64,000 bases of DNA from CAVQBP01 sp963710745. GTDB taxonomy: Bacteria > Bacteroidota > Ignavibacteria > Ignavibacteriales > Ignavibacteriaceae. Every line of letters starts with the position of its first letter. Positions within the stretch are counted from its first letter, which is position 1. A model generated the notes under the pieces. That model had not been told where the DNA came from. It made no database searches and saw only the letters and a list, made by a program, of their open reading frames with translations. A program made the translations under genes and the position numbers. The stretch is from positions 1 to 64,000 of the forward strand of contig CAVQBP010000007.1 in NCBI GenBank assembly GCA_963710745.1. Direction: 5' to 3'. Below are positions 35,490 to 43,885 of the stretch, piece after piece.

Positions 35490-35900
35490 TTACATGTTCT
35501 CCATCCACGCTTCTCTCAATTTCATTTGTGCATTTGATGGAGCAGGATCTATTTCAAAAAGATATTTCATTTCCACCGGTTCAAGGATCAGATTTAAATT
35601 AATTTTATTATTATTTCTAATAACAACAGTTTTTACCGTATCGCCAACTTCTTTATGTTGATATACCTGCAATTTATCTCTGATATTTTTGAAATTTAAT
35701 TCTTCTCCATCTAAAGATTCAATAATATCCGTGGTGAGGAACTTGTCTTTATTAGGTGAACTTTCGGAAATACTTGCAACCATAAAATTATTATCCCGCA
35801 CAGCTTTAAGATTTATTACGAATTTCTCCTGAGAATAGCTGGTCGAATAAAAAGCCAGGAATATTATTACTGAAACAGATAAATAAATTTTTCTTATAAT
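35490..35900 (-). CDS. small exported PDZ-like protein with non-standard start
   Basis: The frame encodes a signal peptide (IRKIYLSVSVIIFLAFYSTS then YSQ) followed by a single PDZ-like domain (DNNFMVASISESSP, TTDIIESLDGEELN, VGDTVKTVVIRNN) and an end (LFEIDPAPSNAQMKLREAWM) resembling the C-terminus of PDZ-containing peptidases such as the M61 family. No ATG, GTG or TTG lies upstream of the signal; the frame is open from 35909 with only ATT (35900 or 35909) or ATA codons available. A GTG at 35801 would give a 103-residue protein lacking the signal. Either a rare ATT start is used, or the start codon has mutated and this is a decaying fragment of a larger peptidase gene. Confidence 0.55.
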   Translation of the reverse strand: MIRKIYLSVSVIIFLAFYSTSYSQEKFVINLKAVRDNNFMVASISESSPNKDKFLTTDIIESLDGEELNFKNIRDKLQVYQHKEVGDTVKTVVIRNNNKINLNLILEPVEMKYLFEIDPAPSNAQMKLREAWMENM

Positions 35901-36056
35901 ATTGTTAATTTAAACTTATTGAAGTTGCTCGGGGAAATTAGAGGACAATTGTTCTTATAAAATAAAAATTATGTTGACCGGTTAATATTTATTATAAATT
36001 GCACTTTAATAAAGATGGATATTTATTAATTTAATTATTTAATATTTAATTGATCT

Positions 36057-37313
36057 ATGAAGAAATTTGAAATCCCTAAAATATACAAAAGTTCTTTTAT
36101 TTCGAGTATTAAGTATAAAAGAAATTTGTTAGATCCGCGCAAAAAGGATTTCTCTCCCACAGTCTTGGATTTTGGATCAGTAAGATTTTTTGTGGCGAGG
36201 CATTTCGGCTTCTGTTACGGAGTAGAAAATGCAATTGAAATATCCTATAAAACTATAGAAGAAAATCCTGGTAAAAGAATTTTCTTATTGAGTGAAATGA
36301 TTCATAACCCGGGTGTTAACAACGATTTATTAAAAAAAGGTGTCCGGTTTCTGATGGATACCAAGGGAAATCAGATAATAAAGCTGGATGAATTAAAACA
36401 AGATGATATAGTGATTATACCGGCTTTCGGTACTACAATTGAAATAGAGAATCAATTAAATGAAATCGGTATCGATGTTCATAAATTTGATACTACCTGC
36501 CCCTTTGTTGAAAAAGTCTGGAATCGTTCGGAGCAGCTTGGGAAACAGGATTATACCATAATTATTCATGGTAAATATTATCATGAAGAAACCCGGGCAA
36601 CATTTTCTCATACAGTCAGAAATTCTCCTTCAGTAATTGTCAGAGATATTGAAGAAGCAAAATTACTTGGCTCCTTCATTTTAGGAGAAATGATAGAGAA
36701 AGAATTTTATAAGATTTTTATAGGTAAATTTTCGCCCTTATTTAATATTAACAGAGATCTGAAGCGGATTGGGGTTGTTAACCAAACAACGATGCTTGCT
36801 GCTGAAACCCAGGAAATTAGTGAATATCTAAAAAAAGTAATGATAAAAAAATTCGGGAGTGAAAATCTAACAGAGCATTTTGCAGATACCCGCGATACTT
36901 TATGCTATGCAACCAACGATAACCAGGAGTCAACTTATGAGTTGTTAAAACAAAAAGCGGATTTTGCTGTTGTTGTCGGCGGTTACAATAGTTCGAATAC
37001 AAGTCATATTGTTGAACTATGCGAAAGTAAATTAAAAACTTATTTTATTTCTTCCGGGGACGATATCATTTCAAACGAAGTAATTAACCATTTTGATATC
37101 AGGGAAAAAATGGAAATAACCACCGGCGGCTTTATACCTAAAAAATCTCCGGTTGATATTATTTTAACAAGCGGTGCATCCTGTCCTGATTCTGTTATTG
37201 ATCAGGTGATTCAAAAAATTTTATCGTTCTTTGAAAACAGTAAATCATTTGAGTCTGCTATTGAGAATTTATTATCAAATTTTACCGAAGCTGGTTTATC
37301 TAAATCAACTTGA
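36057..37313 (+). CDS. ispH: 4-hydroxy-3-methylbut-2-enyl diphosphate reductase
   Basis: A 418-residue [Fe-S] enzyme making IPP and DMAPP in the last step of the MEP isoprenoid pathway. The three cluster cysteines are Cys53 (HFGFCYGVENA), Cys148 (DTTCPFVEKVW) and Cys376 (SGASCPDSV). It is about 100 residues longer than the E. coli enzyme, with an N-terminal extension of about 40 residues and an internal insert, like cyanobacterial and plant-type IspH. No Shine-Dalgarno sequence at the ATG. Single gene. Confidence 0.93.
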   Translation: MKKFEIPKIYKSSFISSIKYKRNLLDPRKKDFSPTVLDFGSVRFFVARHFGFCYGVENAIEISYKTIEENPGKRIFLLSEMIHNPGVNNDLLKKGVRFLMDTKGNQIIKLDELKQDDIVIIPAFGTTIEIENQLNEIGIDVHKFDTTCPFVEKVWNRSEQLGKQDYTIIIHGKYYHEETRATFSHTVRNSPSVIVRDIEEAKLLGSFILGEMIEKEFYKIFIGKFSPLFNINRDLKRIGVVNQTTMLAAETQEISEYLKKVMIKKFGSENLTEHFADTRDTLCYATNDNQESTYELLKQKADFAVVVGGYNSSNTSHIVELCESKLKTYFISSGDDIISNEVINHFDIREKMEITTGGFIPKKSPVDIILTSGASCPDSVIDQVIQKILSFFENSKSFESAIENLLSNFTEAGLSKST

Positions 37314-37465
37314 AATTTTTGGGAAGGAGGTAAATTTTCTCAAAATCTAAAATATTTTAATATTTTTCAAGGTGTTTTTAATGTTCACCCGGATACAGAT
37401 TAGTTGTTATTATTTTAAGGAATAACTAATTTTATAAACTTATTTAAAAATATAAATGAATTTAT

Positions 37466-38443
37466 ATGAGAGCAATTATTCCGGTTGCAGGTATTGGATC
37501 AAGGTTAAAACCTCATACATTTTCGACTCCTAAAGTTCTGTTAAATGTCGGCGGCAAACCTATAATCTCGCATATTATTGATAAACTTTTAGAAGAAGGA
37601 ATTAATAAAGCTACATTTGTAATAGGACATCTTGGTGAAATGATCAAAGAGTATATTCAAAATGAATATCCTCAGCTGAATTCTGACTTTATTGAACAAA
37701 AAAACAAAGAAGGTTTAGGGCATGCCATTTATACCGCAATTCCTACTTTTGATGATAAAGAAATTTTTATAATTCTGGGTGATACTATTTTTGATGTAGA
37801 TTTAAAGAGTGTATTCAAGATGAAACATTCTTCACTTGGAGTAAAAAAAGTTGAAGATCCAAGACGGTTCGGGGTAGCAGTTATTAAGGATGGTTTTGTA
37901 AATAAATTAGTGGAAAAACCACAGGACTCAATATCGAATCTTGCACTGGTTGGTCTTTATTATATTGCGAATTCCAATACACTAAAAAAAGGATTGGACG
38001 AACTTATTAAGAAGGATATAAGAACCAAAGGCGAATTACAGCTTACAGATGCTCTTCAAATAATGATTAACAATGGTGAAAAGTTTACTACTTTTCCTGT
38101 GGATGGTTGGTATGATTGCGGAAAACCGGAAACATTACTCTCAACAAATAAATTTCTGCTTGGACAAAAAAGTTCACACGGAAAATTTGAGAATGTGGTT
38201 ATAAATGAGCCTGTTTTTATAGCTGATAATGCAAAAGTTGAAAACTCAGTAATTGGACCTTATACTACCCTTGATAAAAACTGTGTTGTTAAAGACTGCA
38301 TTATAAAGAATTCAATTGTCGGCTCTAAAGCAATCGTAACTAAAACGTTGCTGGAAAATTCTATTATAGGTAATAATTCGATAATCAGAGGAACGTATAA
38401 AAGACTTAACTCCGGAGATTCCTCGGAGATAGATTTTTATTAA
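37466..38443 (+). CDS. sugar-phosphate nucleotidyltransferase
   Basis: A 325-residue enzyme of the RmlA/GlmU-like family. N-terminal Rossmann domain with the nucleotide-binding loop IIPVAGIGSRLKPHTFSTPK and LGDTIFDVD (metal-binding Asp). The C-terminal 80 residues form a left-handed beta-helix with hexapeptide repeats (IADNAKVENSVIGPYTTL). It likely makes an NDP-sugar for surface polysaccharide; the base and sugar cannot be told. It precedes metK by 22 bp. Confidence 0.85.
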   Translation: MRAIIPVAGIGSRLKPHTFSTPKVLLNVGGKPIISHIIDKLLEEGINKATFVIGHLGEMIKEYIQNEYPQLNSDFIEQKNKEGLGHAIYTAIPTFDDKEIFIILGDTIFDVDLKSVFKMKHSSLGVKKVEDPRRFGVAVIKDGFVNKLVEKPQDSISNLALVGLYYIANSNTLKKGLDELIKKDIRTKGELQLTDALQIMINNGEKFTTFPVDGWYDCGKPETLLSTNKFLLGQKSSHGKFENVVINEPVFIADNAKVENSVIGPYTTLDKNCVVKDCIIKNSIVGSKAIVTKTLLENSIIGNNSIIRGTYKRLNSGDSSEIDFY

Positions 38444-38465
38444 TTAAAATAAGGGTAAAACCAGT

Positions 38466-39608
38466 ATGTCATATCTTTTTACATCGGAATCAGTTTCCGA
38501 AGGACACCCTGATAAAGTTAGTGATGCTATATCAGATGGAATTTTAGATGCTATTTATGAACAGGATCCTCAGGCAAGAGTAGCTTGTGAAACATTTGTT
38601 ACTACAGGACTAGTTTTGGTCGGTGGTGAAGTTACTACAAAAGCTTATATAGAAGTACCTGATATAGTTAGAAAAACAGTTAAGAATATTGGATATACTA
38701 AAGCCGATTATAAATTTGATGCAGAATCTTGTTCTGTTCTTAATGCGATACACTCACAATCTCCCGATATTGCTATGGGAGTTGATAAAGGCGGTGCAGG
38801 AGATCAGGGCCTGATGTTCGGTTATGCTTGTGATCAGACTCCCGAATTAATGCCGATGCCAATTATGTATGCTCATAAGCTGATGAAAACTCTAGCTGAT
38901 ATCAGGAAAAGAAATAACGGATTAATGCCATATTTAAGACCTGACGCGAAATCTCAGGTTACAGTTGAGTATGATAATAATAACAAACCTTTAAGGATTG
39001 AAGCAGTTGTTATTTCAACCCAGCACGATGGAGATGTTAAGCAGAAAAAAATTAAAGAAGACGTTATTGAAAATGTAGTTAAAAAAGTTATCCCTGAAAA
39101 ATATATTGATAAAAAAACAAAATATTTTGTTAATCCTACAGGACGATTTGAAATCGGAGGTCCTCACGGTGACAGCGGATTAACCGGAAGAAAAATCATT
39201 GTGGATACTTATGGCGGATGGGCTCCTCACGGAGGCGGTGCATTCTCAGGAAAGGACCCTTCAAAAGTCGATAGAAGTGCTACTTATGCTGCAAGACATA
39301 TTGCTAAAAACATTGTCGGTGCAAAGTTAGCTAAAGAATGCCTTGTCCAGATAGCTTATGCAATAGGTGTTGCAGAACCGGTTTCAATCTTTATCGATAC
39401 TAATGGAACCGGAGTGATACCTGACAAAGAAATTTCTAAAATGATCAGAAATGAAGTTGACCTGACTCCTAAAGGAATTATTACACGACTTCAGCTGAGA
39501 AGACCTATCTATCAAAAAACCGCAGCTTATGGTCATTTCGGAAGAAAAGAAAAAGAATTTACATGGGAGAAATTAGATCTTGTCCCAGTATTCAAAAAAT
39601 ATGCATAA
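38466..39608 (+). CDS. metK: S-adenosylmethionine synthase
   Basis: A 380-residue enzyme making SAM from methionine and ATP. Diagnostic motifs are TSESVSEGHPDKVSDAISDG, the hexapeptide GAGDQG with GLMFGYA, and the GGGAFSGKDPSKVDRSA phosphate loop. GGGTAAAACCAGT precedes the ATG. With ahcY downstream it covers methyl-donor synthesis and recycling. I see no SAM riboswitch in the short space before it. Confidence 0.97.
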   Translation: MSYLFTSESVSEGHPDKVSDAISDGILDAIYEQDPQARVACETFVTTGLVLVGGEVTTKAYIEVPDIVRKTVKNIGYTKADYKFDAESCSVLNAIHSQSPDIAMGVDKGGAGDQGLMFGYACDQTPELMPMPIMYAHKLMKTLADIRKRNNGLMPYLRPDAKSQVTVEYDNNNKPLRIEAVVISTQHDGDVKQKKIKEDVIENVVKKVIPEKYIDKKTKYFVNPTGRFEIGGPHGDSGLTGRKIIVDTYGGWAPHGGGAFSGKDPSKVDRSATYAARHIAKNIVGAKLAKECLVQIAYAIGVAEPVSIFIDTNGTGVIPDKEISKMIRNEVDLTPKGIITRLQLRRPIYQKTAAYGHFGRKEKEFTWEKLDLVPVFKKYA

Positions 39609-39614
39609 TTATAA

Positions 39615-39649
39615 GTCAAAGGTCAAAAGTAAAAAATCAAAATATAAAC
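39615..39649. repeat. heptameric GTCAAAA-type repeat, copy 1
   Basis: Five imperfect 7-bp units in a row between metK and ahcY: GTCAAAG, GTCAAAA, GTAAAAA, ATCAAAA, TATAAAC. The same type of array occurs at 42483-42510 and 59760-59787, always at gene ends or in gaps. Confidence 0.6.
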
Positions 39650-39694
39650 GAATTGTATAAATATTAGATTATCATAAATAAAAAAGGTAGAGCA

Positions 39695-41020
39695 ATGAAC
39701 CAAGTAACAGAAAAAGAAGTCACTAAACTTCCATATAAGGTAAAAGATATTTCGTTAGCAGATTGGGGAAGAAAAGAGATTTCATTGGCAGAAGCAGAAA
39801 TGCCCGGATTAATGGCACTGCGTGAGGAATATGGAGATAGTAAACCATTAAAAGGTGCAAGGATTGCAGGCTGTCTGCACATGACAATACAAACAGCCGT
39901 CCTGATTGAAACTTTGGTTCATCTTGGTGCAGAAGTACAATGGTCCTCATGTAATATTTTTTCTACTCAGGATCATGCAGCAGCAGCAATTGCGGCAGCA
40001 GGAATCCCGGTTTATGCATGGAAAGGTGAAACTCTTGAAGAGTACGACTGGTGTATTGAACAAACTTTATTTTTCGGAAAGGATAAAAAACCGCTTCAAA
40101 TGATACTTGATGACGGAGGGGATCTTACCAATACTGTATTAGATAAATATCCCGAACTCGTTTCCAGTATTAAAGGAATTTCAGAAGAAACAACTACAGG
40201 CGTGCATAGATTATATGACAGGATGAAAAAGGGAACTCTCCCTGTTGCGGCTTTTAATGTTAATGATTCGGTTACTAAATCTAAATTCGATAATAAATAC
40301 GGCTGCCGCGAATCTTTGGTGGATGCAATACGAAGGGCAACCGATTTAATGCTTGCAGGAAAAGTAGCAGTGGTATGCGGTTATGGCGATGTTGGGAAAG
40401 GTTCGGCTGAATCACTTGCAAATGCCGGGGTCAGAGTTATTGTTACTGAAGTAGATCCTATTTGTGCATTGCAGGCAAGTATGAATGGTTTTCAGGTTAA
40501 AAAACTGGAGAATATTGTAGGAGAAGTTGATATTGTTGTAACTGCAACCGGCAACAGAGATATTGTTTCTGGCAAGCATTTCAAAAAGATGAAAGATAAA
40601 ACTATTGTTTGTAACATTGGTCATTTCGATAATGAGATTGACATGGCCTGGTTAAATGAAAACTATGGAAATACAAAAGATACTATTAAGCCTCAGGTTG
40701 ATATGTATAATGTTGATGGGAACAATATCATAGTTCTGGCTGAAGGAAGACTAGTTAACCTGGGATGTGCAATGGGGCATCCTTCATTTGTAATGTCAAA
40801 TTCTTTTACAAACCAGGTGCTTGCGCAAATTGAGTTGTGGACGAATCATGATAATTATGAAAACAAAGTTTATGTTCTGCCAAAATATCTGGATGAAAAA
40901 GTTGCTACGCTGCATTTGAAAAAACTTGGAGTTGAACTGGAAACTTTATCGCCTGAACAGGCTGAATATATCGGCGTTACGGTGGAAGGTCCTTTTAAAC
41001 CTGACTATTACAGGTATTAA
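39695..41020 (+). CDS. ahcY: adenosylhomocysteinase
   Basis: A 441-residue NAD-dependent enzyme that splits S-adenosylhomocysteine to adenosine and homocysteine. It begins YKVKDISLADWGRKEI, has CNIFSTQDHAAAA, ISEETTTGVHRLY and the NAD-binding GYGDVGKGSA, and ends in the tetramer-forming Lys-Pro-Asp-x-Tyr-Arg-Tyr. It shares the metK transcription direction with an 86-bp gap and is followed by a strong terminator. Confidence 0.97.
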   Translation: MNQVTEKEVTKLPYKVKDISLADWGRKEISLAEAEMPGLMALREEYGDSKPLKGARIAGCLHMTIQTAVLIETLVHLGAEVQWSSCNIFSTQDHAAAAIAAAGIPVYAWKGETLEEYDWCIEQTLFFGKDKKPLQMILDDGGDLTNTVLDKYPELVSSIKGISEETTTGVHRLYDRMKKGTLPVAAFNVNDSVTKSKFDNKYGCRESLVDAIRRATDLMLAGKVAVVCGYGDVGKGSAESLANAGVRVIVTEVDPICALQASMNGFQVKKLENIVGEVDIVVTATGNRDIVSGKHFKKMKDKTIVCNIGHFDNEIDMAWLNENYGNTKDTIKPQVDMYNVDGNNIIVLAEGRLVNLGCAMGHPSFVMSNSFTNQVLAQIELWTNHDNYENKVYVLPKYLDEKVATLHLKKLGVELETLSPEQAEYIGVTVEGPFKPDYYRY

Positions 41021-41046
41021 TTCTAATAATAAATAAGAATTAGTTT

Positions 41047-41076
41047 AGCCTGCTCCATTAGAGCAGGCTTTTTTAT
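41047..41076 (+). terminator. terminator after ahcY
   Basis: A 9-bp GC-rich stem AGCCTGCTC / GAGCAGGCT with loop CATTA and a following TTTTTATT run on the plus strand. Confidence 0.88.
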
Positions 41077-41093
41077 TACATATCTATTTAATT

Positions 41094-41588
41094 TTATTTC
41101 CCTATAAATAAATCTTCGGATAATGATTCAAAATACTTGTCAACAGGGAGATTTGGCTGCTGGGATGCTTTTACCGCTAAATGATCACATTTTTCATTCT
41201 CTGGATGTCCGTTATGACCTCTGACCCAGAATAATTTCACTTCATGCTTCTGAAGTAAATCATAAAGTTCCTTCCACAAATCAGGATTTAAAAGTTTTTG
41301 TCTTTTATTTCTTTTCCATCCTAAATTTTTCCATTTATCAAGCCATCCTAATTCAATTGCATCAACAATATACTTTGAATCACTGTAAATATTAACTTTG
41401 CATTTTTGCTTTAGTGATTTTACCCCTTCTATAACGGCCATTAATTCCATCCGGTTGTTGGTTGTTTTTCTAAAACCTCCGGATAGTTCTTTTTCTTTAT
41501 TTAAGTATTTTAAGATAACACCATATCCGCCGGGACCCGGATTTCCGCTAGAAGCACCGTCAGTATATAGATTTATTTCTTTTAGCAT
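41094..41588 (-). CDS. rnhA: ribonuclease HI
   Basis: A 164-residue RNase H that cuts RNA in RNA/DNA hybrids. All four acidic catalytic residues are present: Asp10 (YTDGASSG), Glu48 (RMELMA), Asp70 (SDSKY) and Asp135 (CDHLA). The basic handle WKNLGWKRNKRQ is also there. I use the ATG at 41588, which gives normal family length; longer in-frame starts add 13 to 20 non-conserved residues. Confidence 0.94.
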   Translation of the reverse strand: MLKEINLYTDGASSGNPGPGGYGVILKYLNKEKELSGGFRKTTNNRMELMAVIEGVKSLKQKCKVNIYSDSKYIVDAIELGWLDKWKNLGWKRNKRQKLLNPDLWKELYDLLQKHEVKLFWVRGHNGHPENEKCDHLAVKASQQPNLPVDKYFESLSEDLFIGK

Positions 41589-41744
41589 TATGACAAAGTT
41601 ATTTTTTATTAAGCTGGTATTCCCCATTCTCCAGCTTATAATCAGCAATTAAGCGAAGAATATCTACTATCGTGTGGATGTTTATTCTCTATATAAGTCT
41701 ATTTTGATTTGAAATAGCACTAATAAACTAATAAAATAAAATTA

Positions 41745-42401
41745 TTATGCGATACTACAATTTAATTTCCCAATTCCTGTAAGTTCTGCATCTAAAATAT
41801 CACCTGGTACAACTTTGCTTACCCCCTTGGGAGTTCCGGTAAAAATCAGATCCCCTTCTTCCAATGTCAACAAAGATGAAATATACTCAACAATTTGTAC
41901 AGGATTAAAGATCATTTTATTCAGTAATTCCTTTTGCCTTATAGTTCCATTTACTTTAAGAGAAATTTCTTCATTTAAGTTTAGCTTATAATCTTCCTTT
42001 AATATAAATTCAGAAAGAACGGCAGAAGTATCAAAACATTTTGAAATTGTCCAGGGATCTCCTTTTTCTCTTAATTGATTTTGAACGTCACGTAAGGTCA
42101 TATCCAAACCGAGACCGTAACCAATAATAGCATCTTCCGCATCTTTTCCTTTCACATCTTTAACTTTATTTCCAATTAATAAAACCAATTCAACTTCATG
42201 ATGAAGATCATTGCCGAATGAAGGCTTAACAATTTTATCTCCGGAATAAATAACAACTGAAGCCGGTTTCAAAAATATTACAGGTTTTTTAGGAACTTCA
42301 TTACCCAATTCCTTTGCATGTTCAGCATAGTTTCTACCTACGCAAACCATTTTTCCGATTGTATATTCTTTAGATGGATTTTTTATTTTTATTGTTTTCA
42401 T
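41745..42401 (-). CDS. fumarylacetoacetate hydrolase family protein
   Basis: A 218-residue FAH-fold enzyme. It has VCVGRNYAEHAKEL, the metal-binding HHEVELVLLIG (Glu ligands), GYGLGLDMTLRD and TGTPKGVSKVVPGD. Small bacterial FAH proteins of this size include acylpyruvases and oxaloacetate decarboxylases, hydrolysing or decarboxylating small acyl pyruvates; the substrate is not certain. The ATG at 42401 has GGAAA 9 nt before it; a TTG 15 nt earlier is in frame. Confidence 0.86.
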   Translation of the reverse strand: MKTIKIKNPSKEYTIGKMVCVGRNYAEHAKELGNEVPKKPVIFLKPASVVIYSGDKIVKPSFGNDLHHEVELVLLIGNKVKDVKGKDAEDAIIGYGLGLDMTLRDVQNQLREKGDPWTISKCFDTSAVLSEFILKEDYKLNLNEEISLKVNGTIRQKELLNKMIFNPVQIVEYISSLLTLEEGDLIFTGTPKGVSKVVPGDILDAELTGIGKLNCSIA

Positions 42402-42482
42402 GAAAAAGATTTCCAAAAATCAAAATTAATTTAACAGAAAAGTTAACTAAAAATAAGTTCAGATATAAAACTCTTACTTTTT

Positions 42483-42510
42483 TTTTGAATTTTAACCTTT
42501 GACTTTTGAC
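42483..42510. repeat. heptameric GTCAAAA-type repeat, copy 2
   Basis: On the minus strand four 7-bp units follow each other: GTCAAAA, GTCAAAG, GTTAAAA, TTCAAAA. It lies just after the stop codon of the exported protein gene at 42516 and before the FAH gene. Confidence 0.6.
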
Positions 42511-42515
42511 TTTAA

Positions 42516-43772
42516 TTACGTTTTCTGCTTTTTCTTTTTTGCAGCAGGGAAAAGAATATTATTTAAGATCAACCTGTAACCAGGTGAGTTTTTATGCAGA
42601 GATAAATCAGTTGGCGGATCACCGACTGAATGCTGGTAATCTTCCGGATCATGGCCGCCGTAAAATGTCCACGTCCCTCTGCCGTAATTTCCATGGATAT
42701 ATTTAACCTGGTCGGTTCCTTTTCTTTCACCCATAATTATTACGGAAGGTTTAATCAGTTCTTTTCGGAACATAGTCGTTTGTCCCATAAACCCTTTAAT
42801 TACGTTAACATGATCCTGGGTTAACATTGTCGGAACAGGATCATATTTGGCGGAAAAATCAAACAAAGTAAAATAATCATTTGCCGGATCTCCGATTTCA
42901 GAAGGCTGAATATCAATATTACTGTATTCATATACATAAGGATTCATTTCAAGTTTGAAATTTGTAAATGCCAGTGTATTTGAATAATCGAGCTTGCTGT
43001 TGGCATCCGGATCGGCAGCATCTCCATCGAACATAGAAGCACAAATATCAACGTTTTGTGCGGCTAAAGCTATATCATATGTATCCGTTGCAGAACACAT
43101 AGCAAATAGGAATCCGCCTTGCCCGACATAATTCTTTATATCTTCTGCTACCGTTTTCATCATATTGGAGACTTTTTTAAATCCGTTTTTTTTAGCATCA
43201 TTTTCATATTCCATTTGCTGATCGATATACCACTGAGCATTGCTGAAGCTTGCATAAAACTTGCCGTACTGGCCTGTAAAATCTTCATGATGAAGGTGAA
43301 GCCAGTCATACTTTGAAAGTTCTCCGTTTAGAATTTCATCATTCCAGATTTTTGTATATGGTACTTTTGCATATTCAAGCACCATTGTAACTGCATCATC
43401 CCAGGGCATGAATCCTGGCGGAACGTAAACGGCAATTTTGGGCGCTTTTTCAAGTCTTACCACATCCATATTGTTGTCATCACTTTGAACGGTTGAATAA
43501 ATTTCTGCAGCCTGTGAAGGGGAAAGTGGGTCAAATGCTACTCCTTCGATCCGGCATTCATTTGCAGCCCAGTTGTTGTAATCCAGCATAAAAGATCCGC
43601 CTCTGTAATTCAGAAGCCAGTCGGCTTTTATCCCTTTGGTTAATGCATTATATGTTATACCGTACGCCCTTAAATGATCAGTTTGTTTCAAATCCATATA
43701 TATTAAAATTTTGGATTGTGCGTATAATGAAATGAAAAATAAAAGTGAGAGAAAAACAATTTTTTTTACCAT
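42516..43772 (-). CDS. exported conserved protein (often labelled asparagine synthetase B)
   Basis: A 418-residue protein with a signal peptide (MVKKIVFLSLLFFISLYAQS). It shares the start of a Bacteroidota family (ILIYMDLKQTDHLRAYGIT then WLLNYRGGSFMLDY) that databases often label 'asparagine synthetase B', but no PP-loop synthetase or N-terminal Cys amidotransferase domain is present. The central part (QGGFLFAMCSATDTYDIALA) resembles a class I glutamine-amidotransferase-like fold with a Cys in the nucleophile-elbow position. The C-terminus ends in a Lys-rich tail, AAKKKKQKT. Function unknown; it acts outside the cytoplasm. Confidence 0.8.
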   Translation of the reverse strand: MVKKIVFLSLLFFISLYAQSKILIYMDLKQTDHLRAYGITYNALTKGIKADWLLNYRGGSFMLDYNNWAANECRIEGVAFDPLSPSQAAEIYSTVQSDDNNMDVVRLEKAPKIAVYVPPGFMPWDDAVTMVLEYAKVPYTKIWNDEILNGELSKYDWLHLHHEDFTGQYGKFYASFSNAQWYIDQQMEYENDAKKNGFKKVSNMMKTVAEDIKNYVGQGGFLFAMCSATDTYDIALAAQNVDICASMFDGDAADPDANSKLDYSNTLAFTNFKLEMNPYVYEYSNIDIQPSEIGDPANDYFTLFDFSAKYDPVPTMLTQDHVNVIKGFMGQTTMFRKELIKPSVIIMGERKGTDQVKYIHGNYGRGTWTFYGGHDPEDYQHSVGDPPTDLSLHKNSPGYRLILNNILFPAAKKKKQKT

Positions 43773-43885
43773 ATCAACAACCTTACCCGTTCACCAATAT
43801 CAAGAGAATGAAATAGAAGAGAATAGCATGCAGTTATCCTTGCTGATTGCACTGAAGACAATTTATACTAATTTTATGAAAATTA

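Noticed and set aside
38444..39694. SAM or SAH riboswitch around metK and ahcY.
   Set aside because: The gaps are 22 and 86 bp; the larger one holds only heptameric repeats and no conserved stem-loop core.
42516..43772. Calling this gene asparagine synthetase B.
   Set aside because: It has a signal peptide and lacks both the N-terminal Cys amidotransferase and the PP-loop synthetase domains.
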